64,000 bases of DNA from CAWKAV01 sp963847735 (GTDB lineage Bacteria; Desulfobacterota; Desulfuromonadia; Desulfuromonadales; BM103), in contig CAWKAV010000029.1 in assembly GCA_963847735.1 (NCBI GenBank), positions 1-64,000 of the forward strand, given 5' to 3'. Below the pieces are notes generated by a model. It did not search any database. It saw nothing but the letters and a program-made list of their open reading frames with translations, and was not told the DNA's origin. Position numbers and translations under genes: made by a program. This document shows, in pieces, positions 9,005 through 17,788 of this stretch (position 1 is its first letter; the number at the start of each line of letters is the position of its first letter).

Positions 9005-10598
9005 TAGCAGTTTGTCGGACTTTTAGTCCGCTAAATGTTAAAATCATCGGGTATTAAAATCCCCCGTTGAGGCAAAACAACTATGAGCCATACGTTCCGC
9101 CAAGTTGACCGAGAAACACTCTTTTTGCTACCGCCGTCCTTGGATGACTGGTTGCCAGAAGGTCATTTGGCCCGCTTTATTGTCGAGATTGTCGCACAGC
9201 TTGACCTTACTTTGATCAAGGCTGCCTATACTGGTCGCGGTTCCAAGGCCCATCACCCAGAGATGTTGTTGGCCTTACTCTTCTACGGCTATGCGACCGG
9301 TATTTTCTCAAGCCGTAAGTTGGAGCGAGCGACTTATGACTCTGTCGCTTTTCGCTACATTGCCGCCAATGATCACCCCGACCACGATACAATCGCGACC
9401 TTTCGTAAACGCTTTCTTTCAGAGTTAACGCCGCTTTTCCTCCAAATCCTTCTCATTGCCCAGCAGATGAACGTTTTGAAACTGGGCAAAATCAGCCTCG
9501 ATGGGACCAAGATCAAAGCGAACGCTTCCAAACGCCGTGCTTTGAGTTGGAAGCATGCCTGCAAACTTGAGCAACAACTCAAAGCTGAAGTCGAAGACCT
9601 CCTGCGACAGGCTGAAGAAGCTGACCGAGCGGATCTTCCAGACGGTCTGGACATCCCGGAAGAACTGGCGCGTCGCGAAAAGCGACTTGCCGCCATAGGC
9701 GACGCCAAAGCCGCAATTGAACGGCGAGCTGCCGAACGCTATGCCAAAGAATTGGCAGACTTCGAGAAGAACCTCGTCACGCGCAAGGACAAAGAGCAAA
9801 AAACCGGTAAGAAGACACGCGGGAAGACCCCAAAGCCCCCTGAAGCTGGGCTTGAACCTCGCGATAAAGACCAAGTCAACCTCACCGATGAAGACTCTCG
9901 GATCATGCTCACGCCTGGCGGTGGTTTTGAACAATGCTACAACGCCCAGGCCAGCGTCGATATCGAATCAATGTTAGTCGTCGGCCAACACCTCACTCAA
10001 AACTCCAATGATGCGCTGGAAATCGAACCCGCCCTTGCAGCTTTAAACAAACTGCCGGACGAGCTGGGTACAATTGACGCCCTCTTAGCAGATGCTGGTT
10101 ACTTCAGCCAAAACAACGTTGATAGCTGCCTGGAGGAAAAGATCCTTCCATACATCAGCAGTCATCGTGATGGGCACAACCAAAGTCTCAAAGAACGATT
10201 TTCTGAGCCGCCGCCCTTGTCTGAGAATGCCGACGCTGTCACAGAGATGAAGTATCGATTGAAGACAAAAGACGGTCGGGCAATCTATGCCAAACGAAAA
10301 TGCACTGTCGAACCGGTCTTCGGTATCATCAAGGCTATTATGGGCTTCAGACAGTTCCTGCTCCGAGGGGTGGAATCCGTCCGCGGTGAATGGAATCTCG
10401 TCTGCATGGCTTGGAACTTGAAACGTATGCATGTTCTGGCTGCATAAAGCAGCTAAAACGCCTTTTTTGCGACCAAACGGACGGCGTTCAAACAGGCGAT
10501 GTTCGATTTACCACAAAAATTTCATGTCGGTGGTTTGTTCCAATCGGATTTAACTATCAAGATCTGATAATGCTTGGTCTAGTCCGACAGGCTGCTAG
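9005..10598 (+). mobile_element. IS1182-family insertion sequence, apparently complete
   Basis: Terminal inverted repeats of about 15 bp (GCAGTTTGTCGGACT at the left, 9009-9023; the complement of GCAGCCTGTCGGACT at the right, ending near 10595) match at 13 positions. Both ends are flanked by CTAG (9005-9008 and 10595-10598), consistent with a 4-bp target duplication. One uninterrupted transposase lies inside. The element is about 1.59 kb and looks recently active, though no second copy is in this window. Confidence 0.85.
9083..10447 (+). CDS. IS1182-family DDE transposase
   Basis: A 454-residue transposase beginning MSHTFRQVDRETLFLLPPS. It has the N-terminal domain typical of IS1182/IS5-superfamily enzymes (HHPEMLLALLFYGYATGIFSSR), a DDE fold with SLDGTKIKANASK (first Asp), LLADAGYFSQNNV (second Asp) and TVEPVFGIIKAIMGFRQF (Glu), and a central charged coiled-coil insertion rich in Lys and Glu at about residues 160-265. 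The frame is full-length. No passenger gene accompanies it. Confidence 0.93.
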   Translation: MSHTFRQVDRETLFLLPPSLDDWLPEGHLARFIVEIVAQLDLTLIKAAYTGRGSKAHHPEMLLALLFYGYATGIFSSRKLERATYDSVAFRYIAANDHPDHDTIATFRKRFLSELTPLFLQILLIAQQMNVLKLGKISLDGTKIKANASKRRALSWKHACKLEQQLKAEVEDLLRQAEEADRADLPDGLDIPEELARREKRLAAIGDAKAAIERRAAERYAKELADFEKNLVTRKDKEQKTGKKTRGKTPKPPEAGLEPRDKDQVNLTDEDSRIMLTPGGGFEQCYNAQASVDIESMLVVGQHLTQNSNDALEIEPALAALNKLPDELGTIDALLADAGYFSQNNVDSCLEEKILPYISSHRDGHNQSLKERFSEPPPLSENADAVTEMKYRLKTKDGRAIYAKRKCTVEPVFGIIKAIMGFRQFLLRGVESVRGEWNLVCMAWNLKRMHVLAA

Positions 10599-10616
10599 CA
10601 GTGGTGATAAATAAAA

Positions 10617-10647
10617 ACGGCCTACCTCTATAAAACAGGTAGGCCGT
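10617..10647 (-). terminator. intrinsic terminator of the secreted hydrolase gene
   Basis: Perfect 11-bp stem (ACGGCCTACCT at 10617-10627, AGGTAGGCCGT at 10637-10647) with a 9-nt loop. On the minus strand it is followed by TTTTTATTTATC. It lies 76 bp past the hydrolase stop and just outside the right end of the insertion sequence. Confidence 0.85.
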
Positions 10648-10723
10648 CCTTATAGCTTGAGAATGAAATAAATGACAATCCGTTTCTACAAACTCTTCAA
10701 CTACTACGAAAAGAACTTAACGC

Positions 10724-12112
10724 TTACTGCTTTTCACCACCAAGGCCACCATAGAATACCGGGAGAGCTTGCTTCGGATTCTTTTCGGCTTTGGCCTGTT
10801 CGCTTCCTGGTTGGTGCGTAAAATACACGTAAGTTTCTGGCCAGTCCTCATCGATTACGTGAGGATTGCGTTTCTCAGTCACAAAGAACTCAACCATACT
10901 TTCATCCTTGAGTGCATGGCCAGGTGTCAGAATTGGCTGATAACCAGGTTCTCCATCTAAGTTTGTTTTGAGGAATGCAACCATATATTTCGTAACGATC
11001 CGGTGGACTTCATTTGTTGGAAGTGGCGCACCGCAAAATGCCTCTTCCAAAGCCGGGTACGTATCCGGATCGATAAGCCCGCGACTGTACTGTATGGGAA
11101 GAGACTCGCACATATTTGAGAACGACTGGTGAAAGGCACCCTGTACATCGATACGATAAGCAGGATGTCCCTGACCGGCAGCATGGAGACGTGCTTGCGA
11201 TGATGGGTTCACCCCTATGGCCTCAAGAGTCGACCATTCCTGCCCAATTCCCATAGTGGGGACCTTAATTCTCGCTAGTTCGTCGAAATAAAGAAGCCAT
11301 GTGGTGCCGTCCAGTGGAACTATTGCTCGGATTCTTGAATCTACGGGAGTTGGCACGCAAGTGCTGTAGGGCACATCGGTGACGCCCATTTCTAAAGGCT
11401 TGTCACATACCGAATCATCTCCTGCAACGAGGGCCATGGCGGCATATCCGCCCAGCGACCATCCGGACGCGGCAACCTTGTCTGGATCAATTAGATGGTA
11501 TATCAAATCACCGACAGTAGCATTTCGCTCAAGCAACTTTGTGAGTGTAAACGAAATGTCGAGCGGTCTGTTCATTGCGGCAACGGCCAAGTTGTCAAAC
11601 GGTTCATAATAATTACTCATGACTCCATCACCGTAGTGATAGATAAGCGCAACCACGAACCCATAACTCGCCAGGCGCGTTCCAATATACAGGCTAGACA
11701 AGGCTGACATACCCCATCCAGGCGAAAATAATACGAGCGGGAAAGGCCCGTCGCCCGATACCGGCGGTCCCTGATAGGCTGGATCGATCCCCTGCGCTTC
11801 CCATTCACTGGAATAAGTCAAAAATGGGTCAAAGGCAAAATGGATCTGATCTAGCGGATATATTGCAGAAATTGGTGATGACCCGAGGTTCGCTGGATAA
11901 AAAAGGTCGACCGGAATCGGCCGTGGAATATCTCCTATGAAGTGATCAACCGTCGACCGTGAATCGTCTGTCAAAACAAACGATACGTGCCCGACGCTAA
12001 ACGGGCCCGGCTGATTGGGGTCCGGCAGTTTTCCATTACCCTGTTTGCCGTACGCAACCAGAGGTATGGCGACCAGAAGCAAGACCAATAAAAAGTATGA
12101 TTTTTTAGACAT
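10724..12112 (-). CDS. secreted alpha/beta hydrolase
   Basis: A 462-residue protein with a signal peptide (residues 1-22, hydrophobic core FLLVLLLVAIPLVA). The hydrolase fold is marked by FSPGWG (about 129-134, oxyanion region) and the nucleophile elbow GWSLGG (Ser at about 219). A likely catalytic His is in GAFHQSF near 337. The size and pattern resemble PAF-acetylhydrolase- or cutinase-like esterases, but the substrate is unknown. The RBS is strong (GGAGGTAGGAGG before the ATG). A GEMM-type riboswitch with a terminator precedes it, so expression probably responds to a cyclic dinucleotide; a terminator follows it. Confidence 0.85.
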   Translation of the reverse strand: MSKKSYFLLVLLLVAIPLVAYGKQGNGKLPDPNQPGPFSVGHVSFVLTDDSRSTVDHFIGDIPRPIPVDLFYPANLGSSPISAIYPLDQIHFAFDPFLTYSSEWEAQGIDPAYQGPPVSGDGPFPLVLFSPGWGMSALSSLYIGTRLASYGFVVALIYHYGDGVMSNYYEPFDNLAVAAMNRPLDISFTLTKLLERNATVGDLIYHLIDPDKVAASGWSLGGYAAMALVAGDDSVCDKPLEMGVTDVPYSTCVPTPVDSRIRAIVPLDGTTWLLYFDELARIKVPTMGIGQEWSTLEAIGVNPSSQARLHAAGQGHPAYRIDVQGAFHQSFSNMCESLPIQYSRGLIDPDTYPALEEAFCGAPLPTNEVHRIVTKYMVAFLKTNLDGEPGYQPILTPGHALKDESMVEFFVTEKRNPHVIDEDWPETYVYFTHQPGSEQAKAEKNPKQALPVFYGGLGGEKQ

Positions 12113-12248
12113 CCTCCTACCTCCTTCCCGATATTTACATCAAGGAGAGAAAACCAACGACAAAACTGAAGTGGCAAGGTTTGCTTTGGCAATAGAATCC
12201 GTCAACCTCATCAACCTGAATAGCACTTAAAAGTACTGATACCCGCAT

Positions 12249-12284
12249 AAAAAAACCGAGCCACAAAAATTCCATGCAACCCGG
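12249..12284 (-). terminator. riboswitch expression-platform terminator
   Basis: On the minus strand CCGGGTTGCA (12284-12275) can pair along all 10 positions, with several G-U pairs, to TGTGGCTCGG (12265-12256), followed directly by seven T. The 5' arm is the same CCGGGTTGC that closes the aptamer. Aptamer and terminator are therefore mutually exclusive, which predicts ligand-induced read-through (an ON switch). Confidence 0.7.
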
Positions 12285-12356
12285 CTATCTCTTTAGAAGG
12301 ATAAGAGGATAAGACCCGTGGCTTTCCGTCCCGGCCTCACGACAGGTTTGGGTATA
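12272..12356 (-). ncRNA. GEMM-I-type cyclic dinucleotide riboswitch (c-di-GMP or cAMP-GMP)
   Basis: The minus strand reads CCCAAACC, a first hairpin capped by the GNRA-type tetraloop GTGA, then GGGACGGAAAGCCACGGG, a second hairpin with a receptor-like GATAGCC side, and CCGGGTTGC closing against CAAACC. This order and the conserved GGGACG-AAAGCC core match the GEMM-I class, which binds c-di-GMP, with a variant in Geobacter relatives binding 3',3'-cGAMP. The ligand cannot be assigned by eye. It lies about 160 nt before the hydrolase start. Confidence 0.8.
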
Positions 12357-12445
12357 TAAAATCCACTAATAGAAAAGCAAAATCTATGCCTCAAGACAAA
12401 GCATTTAATCTCAGATACTTACGGAATGAATATTTACAATGTAAA

Positions 12446-12533
12446 GAAAATCGACGAAGATTTTAGAGAGGGAAAGCATAATCTTCGCATTTTCTAAAAT
12501 CACTCGTCATCTCAGAAATGAGGCGGTTTTTTT
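12446..12533 (+). ncRNA. candidate small structured RNA, unnamed
   Basis: GAAAAT (12446-12451) pairs with ATTTTC (12489-12494) and CGAAGATT (12455-12462) with AATCTTCG (12480-12487), forming a long hairpin. It is followed by a short CTCA-GAAA-TGAG stem and a seven-T run (12527-12533) like an intrinsic terminator. No open frame covers it. It could be a small RNA or a leftover regulatory leader; a promoter was not identified. Confidence 0.35.
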
Positions 12534-12645
12534 ATTTTGAGTAACGAAGTTAGAATGTCCTATTTGTACTCCTGCATTGCTTTGATGCTCCCAGATTGGC
12601 ATAAACGCAAAATTCCTACCTGTAATTTGACAAAGGACTCACCAG

Positions 12646-12831
12646 TCAGCCGATATTGGAGTCAGTGAGTTTGCCCTGAATCTTCAATAATATCTCCTTG
12701 CGCTTTTTAAGCATGTCTCGGTATTCGGTAGAATCTGTGTGGGAGATCTCGTCACGCAATTGGTTGAGGCTCATCACCAAGGTTTCGTTGAGAACTTTTC
12801 TTTCATTTTTGTTCAGCTTGAGATCGATCAT
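12646..12831 (-). CDS. small helical protein of unknown function
   Basis: 61 residues beginning MIDLKLNKNERKVL, rich in Lys, Glu and Leu and predicted to be two amphipathic helices; no Cys and no membrane segment. A good RBS (AGGGAGG) lies 5-6 nt before the ATG, which supports real translation. It is separated from mgtE by a hairpin and stands alone. I recognise no named family. Confidence 0.7.
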   Translation of the reverse strand: MIDLKLNKNERKVLNETLVMSLNQLRDEISHTDSTEYRDMLKKRKEILLKIQGKLTDSNIG

Positions 12832-12925
12832 AACAACCTCCCTGCAGGAGCTATTTTCAGTACCTCACTGTGTTCATTATATCACTTTTGATTTGCCGCG
12901 TTGATGTGTGCAACAGCTATAACAA

Positions 12926-12951
12926 ATGGCCACCTGCTTCCAGGTGGCCAT
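12926..12951 (-). terminator. hairpin downstream of mgtE
   Basis: Perfect 11-bp stem ATGGCCACCTG / CAGGTGGCCAT with a 4-nt loop, about 80 bp past the mgtE stop. The T-run after it is weak on the minus strand, so it may stabilise the 3' end rather than terminate efficiently. Confidence 0.6.
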
Positions 12952-13029
12952 CATTGAGTGGATCCAAGACTGACATTTGAATCACCAACCACAATTACAC
13001 ATGCTAATAAAAGCATCTCACAAGACGCC

Positions 13030-14385
13030 TTATCGCAAGAAAGAGATAAACGCCGTCGCCATGGCGAAATAGATGAGGATACCGCTGATATCATTGGCAG
13101 TCTGCACAAACGGCATCGAGGCGATGGCCGGATCGATGCCGAGTTTTTTGAAAGCGGTCGGGGCAACGACCCCCATCGATGAGGCCACCACCATCGCCAC
13201 CACCATCGCCAGGCCGACAACCAGGCCCAGGTAGGGGTTGCCATGCCAGGCCCAGCCAACCAGCCCGACCGTCACACCACAGACGCTGCCCATGATCAGG
13301 CCGACGCGCACCTCTTTGAAAAAGACCTGGCGCAGCATTGTAAAGTCGATCCGGCCGGTGGCAAAACCGCGCACCATGATGGTTGCCGACTGGCCGCCAA
13401 CGTTGCCGCCCATACCGGTGATAACAGGGATAAACGAAATCAGGGCGATCACTTCCTTGAGGGTCACCTTGAAGAGCCACATCAGGTAGCCGGTGATCAC
13501 GCCGCCGAACAGGTTGACCAGCAGCCAGGGCAGCCGCAGCCTGGCAATCTTGAACGCTTTATAGCCATAGAGAAGCTCTTCCTGGCTGGCACCGGCCATC
13601 TTGTAGATATCTTCGGTTGCTTCCTGGCGGAGAACGTCGATGATATCATCGACCGTGATGATCCCCTTCAGATTGTTCATCTCATCGACGACTGGAACGG
13701 CCAGAATATTGTACTTCTCGACCATCCTTGCGACCTCTTCCTGATCCATATCGGTGCGCACACTCAAAACATCCCTGATCATGATATCCGAGAGTTTTTT
13801 AGTCGGCTGCACCGTCAGAAGCTGCCGCAGGGAGAGGACACCTGACAACTGTCCAGCCTCGTTGACCACATACAGGTAGAAGACCATCTCCACGTCACCG
13901 GCCTGCTGAATGGCCTCGATCGCTTCCTTGACCGTGACGCTCTCGTCGAGGGCAAAGATCTCGGTTGACATGATGCCGCCAGCCGAATCCTCATCGTACT
14001 GCAACAAGTGCTCGATCTCGTCGGAATCCTTGTCCTGCATGATGTTGAGGATCTCGGCCGCCAGCTCTTCCGGCATGTTGCCGATGATGTCGGCAGCGTC
14101 GTCGGAAGGCATCTCCTGGAGGACTTCGGTGATCGTCTCCTTGTCAAGCTGCTCAAGCAGCTGAGCACCGGTGACGTGATCGAGCTCGGCCAGAACGTAG
14201 GCGCTTTTCTCCGCGTCGCCGATCAGGTTGAACAGAATGCGCTGATCCTTCAGATCCAGGTAGCGGAACAGGTGGGCGATATCGGCAGGGTGAGATTTTA
14301 CAAGCAGTTTCGCCAGGTTAGGGAAGGCTCCGCGCCGAATCAGCCGTTTGGTGGCATCGAGTAACAGTTGCTGTTTATGATCCAT
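13030..14385 (-). CDS. mgtE: MgtE-family magnesium transporter
   Basis: A 451-residue inner-membrane Mg2+ channel with an N-terminal superhelical domain (residues 1-130, with the MPSDDAADIIGNMP repeat region), a CBS pair (about 130-255, ending VVDEMNNLKGIITVDDIIDVL) and five hydrophobic segments (about 275-450). The pore signature PVITGMGGNVGGQSATIMVRG is present in the membrane part. Full length and intact. Divergent from the 14628 gene across about 240 bp; I see no M-box riboswitch upstream. Confidence 0.94.
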   Translation of the reverse strand: MDHKQQLLLDATKRLIRRGAFPNLAKLLVKSHPADIAHLFRYLDLKDQRILFNLIGDAEKSAYVLAELDHVTGAQLLEQLDKETITEVLQEMPSDDAADIIGNMPEELAAEILNIMQDKDSDEIEHLLQYDEDSAGGIMSTEIFALDESVTVKEAIEAIQQAGDVEMVFYLYVVNEAGQLSGVLSLRQLLTVQPTKKLSDIMIRDVLSVRTDMDQEEVARMVEKYNILAVPVVDEMNNLKGIITVDDIIDVLRQEATEDIYKMAGASQEELLYGYKAFKIARLRLPWLLVNLFGGVITGYLMWLFKVTLKEVIALISFIPVITGMGGNVGGQSATIMVRGFATGRIDFTMLRQVFFKEVRVGLIMGSVCGVTVGLVGWAWHGNPYLGLVVGLAMVVAMVVASSMGVVAPTAFKKLGIDPAIASMPFVQTANDISGILIYFAMATAFISFLR

Positions 14386-14627
14386 GGGCGGGTTCCTGAT
14401 ATTAAGGTTGGTCGAAACTCTCGGACTCTAACATGAATCTCAAATTTGTTGAATGGTTGATTTTCTCAATCGTTTCAACTGCCACGCGCATGGCACGGCT
14501 CAACAGTTCAAACGGCCTGACACCGTGAAGATTGACTTTCAAGAAAAGACCCGACTAGACTGGACAAAATATGCACACCACGGGGTCTCTCCCTGAGAGG
14601 TCGAACCCCGTTTCATGAGGAGTCCCC
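14386..14627. promoter_or_regulatory. divergent promoter region with two hairpins
   Basis: The gap between mgtE and the divergent small membrane protein gene. It contains a member of the GTTGAA-type inverted repeats (14447-14480) and a hairpin CGGGGT/ACCCCG (14581-14610) enclosing CTCTCCCTGAGAG, just before the plus-strand RBS GAGGAG. The hairpin may be a leader or attenuator; no promoter boxes are assigned. Confidence 0.4.
14447..14480. repeat. GTTGAA/TTCAAC inverted repeat, copy 1
   Basis: GTTGAATGGTTGATTTTC and a facing TCAATCGTTTCAAC form a hairpin in the mgtE divergent gap. It is the most diverged of the group. Confidence 0.4.
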
Positions 14628-14885
14628 TTGAACATCGAACTGAACATGGCCCTCGTCAGTCTGCTCGTCTTTGCAGCCCTGAGTAATATCCCGCTTGGCT
14701 ACCTGCGCCAGGGCTCACCCAAGTACTCGGTGCGCTGGTTTGTCTACATCCACCTCTCCGTGCCCTTTATCATCGGCTTGCGCATCACCAACCACATCAG
14801 CTGGCAGGTCATCCCCTTCTCCATTGCCCTGGCCGTCGCCGGACAGATGCTCGGCAGCCGCCTCTACCGCCGGAGACGGTTGTGA
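14628..14885 (+). CDS. small integral membrane protein, unknown function
   Basis: 85 residues with about three hydrophobic segments (residues 7-25, 37-55, 58-76) and a basic C-terminus (RLYRRRRL). The start is TTG at 14628, preceded by GAGGAG. It overlaps the following DUF721 gene by 4 bp (GTGA), so the two are translationally coupled. No named family recognised. Confidence 0.75.
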   Translation: MNIELNMALVSLLVFAALSNIPLGYLRQGSPKYSVRWFVYIHLSVPFIIGLRITNHISWQVIPFSIALAVAGQMLGSRLYRRRRL

Positions 14886-15385
14886 AAAGACCGCACCGGC
14901 CCAGAATGAAGCAGGCGGCCCGCGCCGGCGAACTGGTCGACAAATTGCTGAAAGGCTTGGGCCTCGATGAACGCCTGCAGCAGTACCGCGCCCTGATCAT
15001 CTGGGACGATGTTGTCGGTCCACAGATTGCGGCCCGCACCCGTCCGGTCAGAATTCGCGAAGACGTTCTCGAAGTCAATGTCGACCAGCCGACCTGGATG
15101 CAGCAGCTGCAATTGATGAAACCGAAAATCCTGACCCGGTTGAACGCCGAGCTTGGCAAAGCAGCCATCAAGGATTTGTACCTCAAACGCGGCAAGGTAA
15201 GTTTGCGGGCACCAAGACAGGAGGAGCCGCCCCAGGCATGGCGCCTGGTGCAGCTGGATGATGGCGAAAAACGGCAGGTCACGGAGTTGCTGACAGCGAT
15301 TGATGATCAGGAGTTGCGCGACGAGATGGAAAAGTTTTTACTTAAACAGATGAGGCTATTGAAGGCAACGGGTGGCGGACAGTAG
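14882..15385 (+). CDS. DUF721 / DciA-like protein
   Basis: 167 residues, GTG start overlapping the preceding stop. The core LGLDERLQQYRALIIWDDVVGPQIAARTRPVRIREDVLEVNV is typical of DUF721, whose DciA members help load the replicative helicase on DNA in bacteria without DnaC. A basic N-terminus (MKRPHRPRMKQAAR) precedes it and a charged tail of about 60 residues follows. The DciA role is transferred from the family. Confidence 0.8.
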   Translation: MKRPHRPRMKQAARAGELVDKLLKGLGLDERLQQYRALIIWDDVVGPQIAARTRPVRIREDVLEVNVDQPTWMQQLQLMKPKILTRLNAELGKAAIKDLYLKRGKVSLRAPRQEEPPQAWRLVQLDDGEKRQVTELLTAIDDQELRDEMEKFLLKQMRLLKATGGGQ

Positions 15386-15441
15386 AATCTCGCCCCAGAG
15401 TTATTTGAAGTTTTTTGTTTACGCCTGCCGAGAGGATGAGA

Positions 15442-17697
15442 ATGCCGAGCGAGACTCCGCCTGACAGCGGCCATATTTCTGCTCTCACGAAAGCCGAAGA
15501 TTCGTCGAGCTCGTGCGAGAATCGATACCAAATTCTGCTCGACACGGCCATGGACGGCTTCTGGCGGGTGGATATGAAAGGCCGCCTGCTTGAGGTCAAT
15601 GAGACCTACTGCCGGATGAGTGGATACGATGAGTGTGAGCTTCTGGCCATGCGTATCCCGGACCTTGAGGTGATCGAATCGGACAGAGATACGGCAGCGC
15701 ACCTCCAGCGGGTTAACCTGCATGGCCAGGACCGTTTTGAATCGCAGCACCGCCGCAAGGACGGCAGCATTTATGACGTCGAAGTCAGCGTCCAGTATCG
15801 ACCCGACGAAGGGGGGTATTTTTTTGCCTTTCTGCGTGACATCACAGACCGCAAAAGAACAGAGGAGGCTTTAAGAGAAAGCACTGAAAGATTCATCCTC
15901 ATTACCGATAACGTCCCTGGATACGTTGCTTTTGTCGACGCCAACACATTGCAGTACCAGTACGTGAATGCCGCATTTGAAAAGTCTTTCGGGATCCCGA
16001 GGGACAAGATCACAGGCAGTCATATCAAGGAACTGCTGGGCGAAGAAAGTTTTCAAAACGCCTTGCCCTATATTGAACAGGTGAGATCGGGGAAAGCCAC
16101 TTCCTATGATCGTGTCTTTGACCTGGTCACTGGCAAGCGCTGGATCAAGGTCAATTACAATCCGATTTTTGATTCTGACGGTCAGGTTGTTTCCATCGCC
16201 GTGCTCAGTTATGACATCACCGAACGCATGCAGGCGATCGAAACCTTGCATGAATATAAGTTGCTCCTCGCAGAAACTGAAAAAATCGGCAAAATCGGTG
16301 GCTGGGAATTTGATATTGACAGCAGAAAACAGGTATGGACCGAGGGGGTCTACAATATCCACGAAGTCGCTCTCGACTATGAGCCGACCGTACAGAAAGG
16401 CATCGATTTCTATACACCTGAATCAAAACAAACCATTACAGAGGTGGTACAGAGAGCGATAGAACAAGGCAAGCCGTTTGACGTTGAACTGCAGATAACG
16501 ACCGGCAAAGGTAATCTGCGCAGCGTTCATGCGATCGGCAATACAGATTTGAAGCAGCGCAAGGTGAAAGGTTTTTTTCAGGATATCACCACCCGCAAAA
16601 ATGCGGAAAAGGCTCAGCAAAAAAGCGAAGCCTTATTTCGTGATTTTTTTGAGTCAAACCCTGTAGCCACGATCATCACCTCTCCCTCCGGCACGGTCCA
16701 TATGATCAATCCTGCCTTTGCAAAAGGCTCAGGCTTCACTGTCGAGGAAGTAGTAGGACGCACTTCGCAGGAACTCGGGTTTTGGCGCGACCCTGCCGAC
16801 CGGCAGCGCATGGTTGCAGCCATCGAGGAATATGGCTTTATCGACAACCTTGAGGCCATCTTTTATCCTAAGAGCGGCCTTCCGTTGACCATGCTGGTCG
16901 CCAGTCGTGCCATCGAATATGAAGGTGAAATGAGGATTTTAAGTTCCGTTATTGATGTCACCACACAGAGAGAGGCCGAGAAGAGCCTCAGCAAACTGAA
17001 CCAGGCAAAAAGCGATTTCATCTCAATCGCGGCGCACGAACTGCGGACTCCGCTTATCGCGGTTTTGGGCTATGCGGAGCTTCTCGAGAATACGGTTCAA
17101 GCCGACATCAGCGAACAACAGGTGCATGCCTACGCATCAATTATCCGCAGTAACGCAGAAATACTGAACCGTCTTGTCAATGACCTCACAGATGTTGAGA
17201 ATGTCCAATTAGGCCGTTCTTTGAGCTTCTTGCGGGAGGCTGTGTCCCTTGCAGAACTTCTCAAAAAAGCAACGACCTCGTTTTCTCTCAAACACACTGA
17301 GCACCGCTTCACTCTGACGCATGTCAACCCCCTGCCAGAAATCTCGCACGTCGACAAATACCGCGTCACCCAGGTCGTCAACAACCTCCTGGATAACGCC
17401 GTCAAATACTCGCCCGGCGGTGGTTCTGTCAACATCACAACCAAGACTGATCAGAGGCAGTCAACGATTTCAATCAGTGATCAGGGCATGGGCATGACAA
17501 GCGAGCAGGTCGAGAAAATTTTCGACAGATTCTATCGTGCAAACCCGAGGAGTGCCCAATCAAGTGGACTAGGTCTTGGCATGTACATTGTGAAAAATAT
17601 TATCGAGGGCCATGGTGGAGAGGTCTCTGTTTCCAGTTGTCCTGGCATAGGCACCACTATTGCGTTTACTTTGCCCATTGCAACAGAAGGGGGATAA
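15442..17697 (+). CDS. cytoplasmic multi-PAS sensor histidine kinase
   Basis: 751 residues. Four PAS/PAC modules in a row (about 15-140, 140-265, 270-385, 390-510) are followed by HisKA with the phospho-acceptor in SIAAHELRTPL (His near 532) and HATPase_c with NNLLDNAVKYSPGG, ISDQGMGM and GLGLGMYIVKNI. No transmembrane segment is seen, so it should sense an intracellular signal; no cofactor-binding residue can be assigned. The ATG at 15442 is preferred because AGAGG lies 6 nt upstream; a TTG at 15415 also exists. No response regulator is adjacent, so it is an orphan kinase. Confidence 0.88.
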   Translation: MPSETPPDSGHISALTKAEDSSSSCENRYQILLDTAMDGFWRVDMKGRLLEVNETYCRMSGYDECELLAMRIPDLEVIESDRDTAAHLQRVNLHGQDRFESQHRRKDGSIYDVEVSVQYRPDEGGYFFAFLRDITDRKRTEEALRESTERFILITDNVPGYVAFVDANTLQYQYVNAAFEKSFGIPRDKITGSHIKELLGEESFQNALPYIEQVRSGKATSYDRVFDLVTGKRWIKVNYNPIFDSDGQVVSIAVLSYDITERMQAIETLHEYKLLLAETEKIGKIGGWEFDIDSRKQVWTEGVYNIHEVALDYEPTVQKGIDFYTPESKQTITEVVQRAIEQGKPFDVELQITTGKGNLRSVHAIGNTDLKQRKVKGFFQDITTRKNAEKAQQKSEALFRDFFESNPVATIITSPSGTVHMINPAFAKGSGFTVEEVVGRTSQELGFWRDPADRQRMVAAIEEYGFIDNLEAIFYPKSGLPLTMLVASRAIEYEGEMRILSSVIDVTTQREAEKSLSKLNQAKSDFISIAAHELRTPLIAVLGYAELLENTVQADISEQQVHAYASIIRSNAEILNRLVNDLTDVENVQLGRSLSFLREAVSLAELLKKATTSFSLKHTEHRFTLTHVNPLPEISHVDKYRVTQVVNNLLDNAVKYSPGGGSVNITTKTDQRQSTISISDQGMGMTSEQVEKIFDRFYRANPRSAQSSGLGLGMYIVKNIIEGHGGEVSVSSCPGIGTTIAFTLPIATEGG

Positions 17698-17788
17698 ACC
17701 TCGCCTCGACATAGAGATCATGGAAGGGAAAGCCGGTTTTGGCAAAGGGATTTACTGCTGGTTATAATCTCTCCCTGTTCACTTGCTG

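Noticed and set aside
14386..14627. M-box magnesium riboswitch before mgtE
   Set aside because: The gap lacks the conserved M-box blocks; only short hairpins are present.
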